A stretch of 6,180 nt of DNA. Source: Bryobacterales bacterium (GTDB taxonomy: Bacteria; Acidobacteriota; Terriglobia; Bryobacterales; Bryobacteraceae). The translations under genes were made by a program, and so were the position numbers. The stretch covers positions 3,777 to 9,956 of the forward strand of contig PLRZ01000347.1 of NCBI GenBank assembly GCA_003164075.1. The letters are read 5' to 3'. Below the pieces are notes generated by a model. It was not told where the DNA came from and ran no database searches. It worked only from the letters and a program-made list of their open reading frames with translations. This document shows positions 1 to 4,697 of this stretch, piece after piece. How positions within the stretch are numbered: position 1 is the first letter of the stretch; each line of letters opens with the position of its first letter.

Positions 1-55
1 TTCCTTTTGCATGTCTGTGGGACGTATCGACGGGGCAGATGCGTTTCTCGAAAAG

Positions 56-517
56 TCAGGTTAAGGACTTGGCCATGCGAAAACCGTCGGCGCCATCCTC
101 GTAGTACCGGCGGACGATTCGCGACCTGGCAAAACCGTACCCCTCATAGAACCGGATGGCTACCCGATTCGTCACCTTCACCGTGAGGGTCAACCGAACG
201 ATCCCACGGCGGCGCAATCGGCGCAGAGTGCTGTCCATCAGCGCGGAGGCGATTCCCTTCCCGCGCCGCCTGGGATCCACTGCCACGGAGACGAGTTCGG
301 CGCGGCCGGTAGGCGATCTCCCGCCTGTGCAGGTGAGCATGTACCCGCAAACGTTCCGGCCCCTCACCGCGACCAGGAACAATTCCCCACATTTGTGGTA
401 AAAATCTGCAAATAGATTGCGGTCGTATGCATCGTCTCCGAAGCTGGCGTGTTCTATTTGCAGAATGCGGTCCAGATCGGAGAGCCTTAGAAGCCGGATG
501 GAAAATGGCGTAGTCAT
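56..517 (-). CDS. RimI-like GNAT family N-acetyltransferase
   Basis: This 153-residue single-domain protein has the length and layout of RimI, which transfers acetyl from acetyl-CoA to the N-terminal alanine of ribosomal protein S18. Seen in the sequence: the acetyl-CoA pyrophosphate-binding loop RRRGKGIASAL (about residues 83-93) after a VAVDP strand; the TNRVAIRFYEGYGF segment (116-129) typical of the RimI/Ard1 branch; and a C-terminal RRYYEDGADGFRM (136-148) matching the family's YY-x-D-x-x-D-x-x-M ending. Tyr124 occupies the place of the RimI general acid (Tyr115 in Salmonella). The position of the RimI catalytic glutamate (LEVR in RimI) is Thr112 here (LTVK), so the substrate may differ; another small GNAT is possible. 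The start is backed by a Shine-Dalgarno AAAGGA (525-530, minus strand) 7 nt before the ATG. The gene is divergent from feoA. GNAT membership is secure; the RimI assignment is not. Confidence 0.85.
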   Translation of the reverse strand: MTTPFSIRLLRLSDLDRILQIEHASFGDDAYDRNLFADFYHKCGELFLVAVRGRNVCGYMLTCTGGRSPTGRAELVSVAVDPRRRGKGIASALMDSTLRRLRRRGIVRLTLTVKVTNRVAIRFYEGYGFARSRIVRRYYEDGADGFRMAKSLT

Positions 518-599
518 TCTGTTATCCTTTATTTTGGCGCACTTGGAGGCGGTTCGAAACCGGTGGGTTCAAAAAGACGCAGGAAAGTGCCAGCTCCTC

Positions 600-628
600 T
601 TGACAACAATTTCAGACCGGCGCATACT
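600..628 (+). promoter_or_regulatory. Predicted sigma-70-type promoter of feoAB
   Basis: A perfect -35 hexamer TTGACA (600-605) is followed after exactly 17 bp by CATACT (623-628), which matches 4 of 6 bases of the -10 consensus including the key A and T positions. The expected transcription start is about 635-637, at or just before the feoA ATG at 638, so the mRNA would be leaderless or nearly so. I see no clear Fur, IdeR/DtxR or FNR palindrome in the 120-bp region, so iron control is not evident from the sequence. Confidence 0.6.
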
Positions 629-637
629 GGAATCAAG

Positions 638-937
638 ATGCAACTGAGTGTCAACTGCGATCAGTCGGAAACGCTCCCCGCGAGCCTGATGGACCTGCGC
701 CGCGGCGATGCCGCCATCCTGGAAGGGATCGATTTACCGGTGGACGATGCGCGCCGCCTGATGGAGCTGGGTTTTGTGCCGGGCACGCAGATCACCGCGG
801 GCCGCAGCGCTCCCGGGGGCGACCCACAGGTCTTCCAGGTGGATGGTTCGGAGATCGCGTTGCGCCGCGAGACCGCGCGGCGTCTCACCGTCCGCCGCCA
901 GAAAATCGCTAAGCCGGGTCAGGCGCCGAGGGCGTGA
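638..937 (+). CDS. feoA: FeoA, ferrous iron transport accessory protein
   Basis: A 99-residue cytoplasmic SH3-like protein that associates with FeoB and supports Fe(II) uptake. The FeoA pattern is clear: LMDLRRGDAAILEGI (about 17-31), then ARRLMELGFVPGT (38-50), the basic-polar turn RSAPGGDP (56-63) and EIALRRETARRLTV (71-84). FeoA domains are usually 75-90 residues, so this one carries short extra tails at both ends; the C-terminal tail (RRQKIAKPGQAPRA) is basic. I chose ATG 638 because the reading frame upstream to 563 encodes a low-complexity basic stretch unlike FeoA and because the predicted promoter (600-628) would cut through it. Ribosome binding is weak at best (GGA 629-631). The TGA stop (935-937) shares its last base with the feoB ATG, indicating one operon with translational coupling. 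Confidence 0.93.
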   Translation: MQLSVNCDQSETLPASLMDLRRGDAAILEGIDLPVDDARRLMELGFVPGTQITAGRSAPGGDPQVFQVDGSEIALRRETARRLTVRRQKIAKPGQAPRA

Positions 938-2826
938 TGGGCGGATGCAGCGATTGCAGCAGTTGCAACCGAGAGGCAGTACTGGAGTTTCCCGGATCGC
1001 GGACCGCGCCTAAAACCGTCGCCGTGATCGGCCCGCCGAACTCGGGCAAAACCACCCTTTTTAATCGTCTCACCGGCCTGCACCAAAAGGTCGCCAACTT
1101 CCCCGGCGTCACTGTCGAACAGCACACCGGCGTCGCGGCCCTACCCGATGGCCGCACCATCCAACTGATCGACCTCCCGGGAGTGTACAGTCTTTCGCCC
1201 CGTTCGGAGGACGAGCAGGTGGCGCACGACGTTCTGACCGGCCAACGCGCCGACACCCCCAAGCCGGAAGCCGTGCTGCTGGTGCTCGATTCCACTAACA
1301 TGGCGCGCCACCTGATGCTGGCCGCGCCCATCCTGGCGCTGGGCCTGCCCACGCTGGTGATCCTCAACATGGCCGACGACCTGCGCAGCCGCGGCGGCCG
1401 CGTGGATTTGCAGAAACTGGCAGCGGAACTGGGCGCGCCCGTGGCGCTGATCAGCGCGCGGCGTGGCGAAGGCGTGGATCAGGTGTTCGATTTTCTGGCG
1501 GGCGCCATGGCGAAGCCCTCGCCCAGGGAACTTCCCGTTCTGCAGGATGTCCCCAAGTGCCGCGAATGGGCCGGCCGGGTGGGCAGCCAGTCGGCCTACC
1601 GCGCACCGGCGCCACCTAAATGGACGCGGCGGCTGGACGCCGTATTCCTGCATCCGGTGGCCGGTCCGCTGCTGTTTCTGGCGGTGGTGGTGGCCATTTT
1701 TCAGACCATTTTTAGCGTGGCGGATCCTTCCAAGGACGCGGTGGATTGGCTCATCCAACATTCCGGCAATTGGGTTGCATCGGTGCTGCCGAATGGCCTT
1801 TTCAAGTCGCTGGTAATCGATGGCGTATGGAAGGGCGTCGGCTCGGTGATCGTCTTCCTGCCGCAGATCCTGCTGCTGTTCCTGTTCATCAGCATTCTGG
1901 AAGACTCGGGCTACCTGGCGCGGGCCGCATTGATTGCCGACCGCACCATGGCCAGGGTGGGACTGCAGGGCAAGTCGTTCATCCCGCTGCTTTCCGCCCA
2001 TGCGTGCGCGGTGCCGGCCATCATGTCGACGCGCACCATCGAAAACCGGCGCGATCGCATCGCCACCATCCTGATCGCCCCGTTCATGACGTGCTCGGCG
2101 CGCCTGCCGGTCTACACCCTGATCATCGCGGCGTTCATACCCCGCCGTCCGCTGCTGGGATGGCTGCTTTCGGCGCGCGCCGCGGCAATGCTGGGGCTGT
2201 ATGTGTTGGGATTCCTGGCCGCGGTGGTGACCGCCCGGCTGCTAAAATCCTCCATCCTGAAGAGCGGGCGCACGCCCTTCCTGCTGGAAATGCCGTCGTA
2301 CCGCTGGCCCACGTTCACCTCCCTGGGGCTGCGGTTGCTCGATCGATCCAAAGTCTTCCTGGTGCGGGCCGGCACCATCATCCTGCTGGTGAGCGTCATC
2401 CTCTGGGCCATGCTCAACCTACCCTACTCCGGCGGCAAGCCACCGGAGATCGCCAACAGCCTGGCCGGCACCGTGGGACGAACCATCGAACCGGTGATCA
2501 AGCCGCTGGGCTTCAATTGGAAAATCGGCATCGGGCTGCTCACCGCGGTGTTTGCGCGGGAGACCATTATCGCTACGATGGGGACCATCTATGGGATGGA
2601 TCCGGAGTCGAACAAAGAGGGGATGCAAGTTGCGCTGCACCACGATCTCACCCCGGGAGGAGCGGTGGCGCTGCTGATTTTCTTCGCCTTCGCCATGCAA
2701 TGTATCTCCACCATTGCGGTGGTGCGGCGGGAAACCGGTGGATGGAAGTGGCCCATCCTGCAATTCAGTTACATGACGGGCCTGGCCTACGTGGGGGCCT
2801 TCGCGGCCAATCACCTAATTCGCTGA
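937..2826 (+). CDS. feoB: FeoB, GTP-dependent ferrous iron permease
   Basis: A 629-residue inner-membrane Fe(II) transporter with an N-terminal G domain. Seen: G1 GPPNSGKTT (32-40), switch I VANFPGVTVE (52-61), G3 DLPGVYSL (79-86), G4 NMAD (144-147), G5 SARRGEGV (173-180). A short linker (about 182-231) replaces the longer helical GDI domain of typical FeoB. About eight hydrophobic segments follow, near 244-264, 299-320, 346-362, 383-402, 406-436, 474-496, 531-553, 574-596 and 605-627. The first Gate region reads SAHACAVPAIMSTRTIENRRDRI with Cys357, then FMTCSARLPVY; the C-terminal signature MQCISTIAVVRRET includes Cys589. The total is shorter than E. coli FeoB (773 residues), mainly from the linker, with no key motif lost. 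A Cys cluster CSDCSSC (Cys4, 7, 10) precedes the G domain. GAGGG (928-932) lies 4 nt before ATG 937, which I prefer over the in-frame GTG at 934. The gene ends 12 nt inside the convergent hydrolase gene. Confidence 0.97.
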   Translation: MGGCSDCSSCNREAVLEFPGSRTAPKTVAVIGPPNSGKTTLFNRLTGLHQKVANFPGVTVEQHTGVAALPDGRTIQLIDLPGVYSLSPRSEDEQVAHDVLTGQRADTPKPEAVLLVLDSTNMARHLMLAAPILALGLPTLVILNMADDLRSRGGRVDLQKLAAELGAPVALISARRGEGVDQVFDFLAGAMAKPSPRELPVLQDVPKCREWAGRVGSQSAYRAPAPPKWTRRLDAVFLHPVAGPLLFLAVVVAIFQTIFSVADPSKDAVDWLIQHSGNWVASVLPNGLFKSLVIDGVWKGVGSVIVFLPQILLLFLFISILEDSGYLARAALIADRTMARVGLQGKSFIPLLSAHACAVPAIMSTRTIENRRDRIATILIAPFMTCSARLPVYTLIIAAFIPRRPLLGWLLSARAAAMLGLYVLGFLAAVVTARLLKSSILKSGRTPFLLEMPSYRWPTFTSLGLRLLDRSKVFLVRAGTIILLVSVILWAMLNLPYSGGKPPEIANSLAGTVGRTIEPVIKPLGFNWKIGIGLLTAVFARETIIATMGTIYGMDPESNKEGMQVALHHDLTPGGAVALLIFFAFAMQCISTIAVVRRETGGWKWPILQFSYMTGLAYVGAFAANHLIR

Positions 2827-4272
2827 CAGGTGCTCCTGGGCTTCCTGCCATACGCCGGCGAAGAACTCGCGCGAGCCGGGCGAGCAGCCGATGTGCAGAC
2901 GGCCGGCGCCATCCTCCACGAAGCCCAGATATCCGCACCACCCCAGATCGTCCAGCACGAACCGCAGGCACTCCAATTCACCCTCCGGCATGTGCGAGAT
3001 ATCGATGTCGAAGACTTGTCCCGAGCTGTGCGCGAAGGCTTCGTGCTGCGAGGGTTGCTGGCGGGCGTAGGTCTCCGGTTCCACCAGCGCCGTAACGGAC
3101 AGAGGCTGGAAGGTCTCGCCGAGCGCGTTCATTTCCTCAAAGAGGCGGCGCGTTTCAAAGGCGACGTAGGTCAAAGCGCCCAGCGCCGAGGGCGCGGCCT
3201 GCGAGAAATCCGCGGTGGCCGAATCCTCCGCTGGAAGCTGCAGGCTATAGCCCAGATATTCGGCGCTCCGCGGCGCCTTAATCAGCCGGTCGCCCGGGTT
3301 GGCGCGAATATCCTCCTGGGTACGATAGATCAGGTCATCCCGCCGGAGCCACGCGGAAAGCCGGTGCGGCGCGCGCGGACCCGAGGCAAACTGGTTCTTG
3401 TACTCCTGCTGCAGCGCCACGAACTCGCCCGGGTCGCGCCGATACAGGGCCAGTAACTGGGCGGCGCGTTGGATGCGGAAGTAGTAAGTGGGTGAGTAAT
3501 CGCGCAGCATCTCCTGCTGGATAGCCTGATACAGTTCGCGGTTCCAGGTGGGGCTGCAGGAGAAAAACATCCGCGGCACGGTGATTTCGTCCGTGGGAAT
3601 GCCGCGCGCACGGCTTGTGAGGCCCTTCATGAAGGTGACGCAGCCGGTGCCGCAGTGGTATGCGAAGATGGCCCAATCCTGCCCGCCGAAATGACGCTCC
3701 ATGTTCGCCAGGTACTGGGCCGCGGCGGGAATCGCGCGATCGGGCACCAGGCGGTCGTCGCGCACGGTCACTATGTAAGGCTCTTTGTGGGTAACAGTCT
3801 TGTACTTAGGCTTCTTGCTCTTACTCTTGACGAGCACTTTTTCGCGCGTCACCTTGTACCTTGTGGCGCGCACCACTTTCAAGCCCATGTCGTGCGCGGT
3901 GGCCTCGGAGATCTGCATGATTCCTTTTGGACCGGCCGGGCTCTCGGCTTTCGGGTCGCCCCAGCTCTCGAGGTAGGCGATGCCTTCAATGATGGCGGCC
4001 GGGAATCCGCTGCTCTGGGCGGCGGCGCGAATGATAGCCTGCAGTTTGTTATCGGTGATGCGTTTGGCGCCGGCCACGGCATCCTGTTCGCGCATGATGC
4101 CGAAGGTCTGCGATTGAATCATGAGATCCGTGCGCGCCTGGAGGACGTCGGGCGATAGATCGTCGCGATCCACGCCGACACCGGAGATCCGGTGCGACGG
4201 GGAGAAGTACGCCGGGGAGCCGGCCTGCCCCCAGGACACCAGGCTCAATAGCAGGACTACCTTGAATTTCAT
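2815..4272 (-). CDS. Secreted two-domain peptidoglycan hydrolase: SLT lytic transglycosylase plus M15/DUF5715-like C-terminal domain
   Basis: A 485-residue exported protein. Residues 1-17 look like a signal peptide (MKFK, hydrophobic LLLSL core, likely cleavage after GQA). The SLT domain spans about 75-215: catalytic Glu102 in AYLESWGDPKAESPAGPKGIMQ (Glu-Ser motif plus GxMQ at 117-120), then AAAQYLANMERHFGGQDWAIFAYHCGTG (183-210), corresponding to the usual AYNAGxG. Such enzymes cleave the MurNAc-GlcNAc bond and form 1,6-anhydroMurNAc. A Lys-rich insert (about 138-170) splits the fold. A helical middle region (about 255-345) is unassigned. The C-terminal part (about 365-475) contains RRLFEEMN, LSVTALVEPETYARQ and H415-SSGQVF-D422, the H-x2-G-x3-D spacing of M15/DUF5715 domains, with a later LHIGC (His460) fitting the third metal ligand. 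Endopeptidase or carboxypeptidase activity is therefore inferred, not shown. The start has an AGGA Shine-Dalgarno (4278-4281, minus strand) 5 nt from the ATG. The gene appears monocistronic. Confidence 0.86.
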   Translation of the reverse strand: MKFKVVLLLSLVSWGQAGSPAYFSPSHRISGVGVDRDDLSPDVLQARTDLMIQSQTFGIMREQDAVAGAKRITDNKLQAIIRAAAQSSGFPAAIIEGIAYLESWGDPKAESPAGPKGIMQISEATAHDMGLKVVRATRYKVTREKVLVKSKSKKPKYKTVTHKEPYIVTVRDDRLVPDRAIPAAAQYLANMERHFGGQDWAIFAYHCGTGCVTFMKGLTSRARGIPTDEITVPRMFFSCSPTWNRELYQAIQQEMLRDYSPTYYFRIQRAAQLLALYRRDPGEFVALQQEYKNQFASGPRAPHRLSAWLRRDDLIYRTQEDIRANPGDRLIKAPRSAEYLGYSLQLPAEDSATADFSQAAPSALGALTYVAFETRRLFEEMNALGETFQPLSVTALVEPETYARQQPSQHEAFAHSSGQVFDIDISHMPEGELECLRFVLDDLGWCGYLGFVEDGAGRLHIGCSPGSREFFAGVWQEAQEHLSAN

Positions 4273-4283
4273 CCGCTTCCTAC

Positions 4284-4289
4284 AGTGTA
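4284..4289 (-). promoter_or_regulatory. Possible -10 element of the hydrolase gene
   Basis: On the minus strand, TACACT lies 11 nt upstream of the hydrolase ATG (4272), just ahead of its Shine-Dalgarno AGGA. It matches 4 of 6 bases of TATAAT. No good -35 is seen at 16-18 bp; that stretch (4306-4312) lies inside the adjacent palindrome. The same hexamer precedes the glcD start. This is a weak prediction. Confidence 0.3.
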
Positions 4290-4440
4290 GCTAGTTTCTG
4301 GTGCGAAACTCCGGCTCGTGACGGCAAGACCGCTCCCTGGCGATCGCGGCTCGGTAACAAGTCCCGTGGAATCGTCGCTGCGTTACCGAGCCGCGACCGC
4401 AAGGGAGCGGTTTCATGAGTTTCGCGACAGAATCCAGCTA
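4288..4440. repeat. 153-bp imperfect palindrome (REP/MITE-like element)
   Basis: Two nested pairs of inverted arms are visible. The outer arms 4288-4311 and 4417-4440 match at 20 of 24 positions, with the 9-bp run GCGAAACTC/GAGTTTCGC (4303-4311, 4417-4425) perfect. The inner arms 4329-4358 and 4382-4411 match at 28 of 30 (starting ACCGCTCCCT, ending GGCTCGGTAAC). They enclose a 23-nt loop (4359-4381) and are separated from the outer arms by 17 nt on the left and 5 nt on the right. It lies between two divergent gene starts, so it is not a transcription terminator for either. No coding signal is seen; an open frame through it (minus strand 4280-4498) has no Shine-Dalgarno and its peptide simply translates the repeat. 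I believe similar palindromes are dispersed in acidobacterial genomes, but cannot confirm copy number from one window. Confidence 0.8.
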
Positions 4441-4560
4441 TAGCGGCGCGGCCCGCGTCACAATTCATTGGACGCACGTGAAACAAAAGTGGTAACACCG
4501 ACTTGATTTATGCAGTTAATGGTCTCAGTTGTCCTTGAATCCGCCGGCCACGGACGCGGC

Positions 4561-4578
4561 GCAGACACTCCTGTCTGC
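4561..4578. repeat. Small perfect hairpin, GCAGACA / TGTCTGC
   Basis: Seven perfectly paired bases, GCAGACA (4561-4567) and TGTCTGC (4572-4578), flank a CTCC tetraloop, and GC-rich flanks on both sides partly extend the stem. No T-tract follows on either strand and no gene ends here, so an intrinsic terminator is unlikely. It may be a short dispersed palindrome or a structured or regulatory site upstream of glcD. Confidence 0.5.
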
Positions 4579-4685
4579 CGCGCCGAGACTCCGAACTCCC
4601 GATGAAGATCGGCTCCAGTATCGACAGGACCGCCATCCGTACCGTTTTTCCTTATCCGTGTCGATCCGTGACCATTCATTTTGGC

Positions 4686-4691
4686 TACACT
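4686..4691 (+). promoter_or_regulatory. Possible -10 element placing glcD on a leaderless transcript
   Basis: TACACT ends 6 nt before the glcD ATG (4698), fitting the TAnnnT-N6-ATG arrangement known from leaderless promoters. There is no Shine-Dalgarno before the ATG. A recognisable -35 at 16-18 bp upstream is absent, which lowers confidence. Confidence 0.35.
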
Positions 4692-4697
4692 GAATCC

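Larger units (their letters stand above)
4441..4697. other. Non-coding remainder of the intergenic region upstream of glcD
   Basis: This stretch of about 257 bp between the palindrome and glcD holds no supported gene. It contains an AT-richer patch (about 4480-4530), one small hairpin (4561-4578) and, at its right end, a TACACT hexamer before glcD. An in-frame ATG at 4602 would extend GlcD by 32 residues, but the added peptide does not resemble GlcD and lacks a Shine-Dalgarno. Confidence 0.6.

Noticed and set aside
1..55. Possible start of another minus-strand gene at the left edge (ATG at 10-12)
   Set aside because: Only four codons are visible and no clear Shine-Dalgarno precedes it; unsupported.
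550..562. CGGTT-CGA-AACCG and the GGTTCGAAACC string, reminiscent of a tRNA T-arm or att site
   Set aside because: Only three T-stem pairs can form in tRNA register and no acceptor, D or anticodon arm is present. At most it is a 5-bp inverted repeat of unknown role.
563..637. N-terminal extension of FeoA from 563
   Set aside because: The added 25 residues are basic and unlike FeoA, and the best promoter lies within them.
1746..3095. Long plus-strand open frame (449 codons) overlapping feoB and the hydrolase gene
   Set aside because: It is a shifted frame of feoB with low-complexity Ala/Gly/His/Arg composition and it crosses the feoB stop into an antisense gene.
4288..4440. Palindrome as an intrinsic terminator or a CRISPR repeat
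   Set aside because: Both flanking genes read away from it, no T-tract follows, and there is no array of regularly spaced direct repeats.
4280..4498. Minus-strand open frame of 72 codons in the intergenic region
   Set aside because: It runs through the palindrome, has no Shine-Dalgarno and no recognisable domain; its peptide simply translates the repeat arms.
4602..4697. N-terminal extension of GlcD from the ATG at 4602
   Set aside because: The 32 added residues show no GlcD similarity and no Shine-Dalgarno precedes the ATG; the protein is family-length from 4698.
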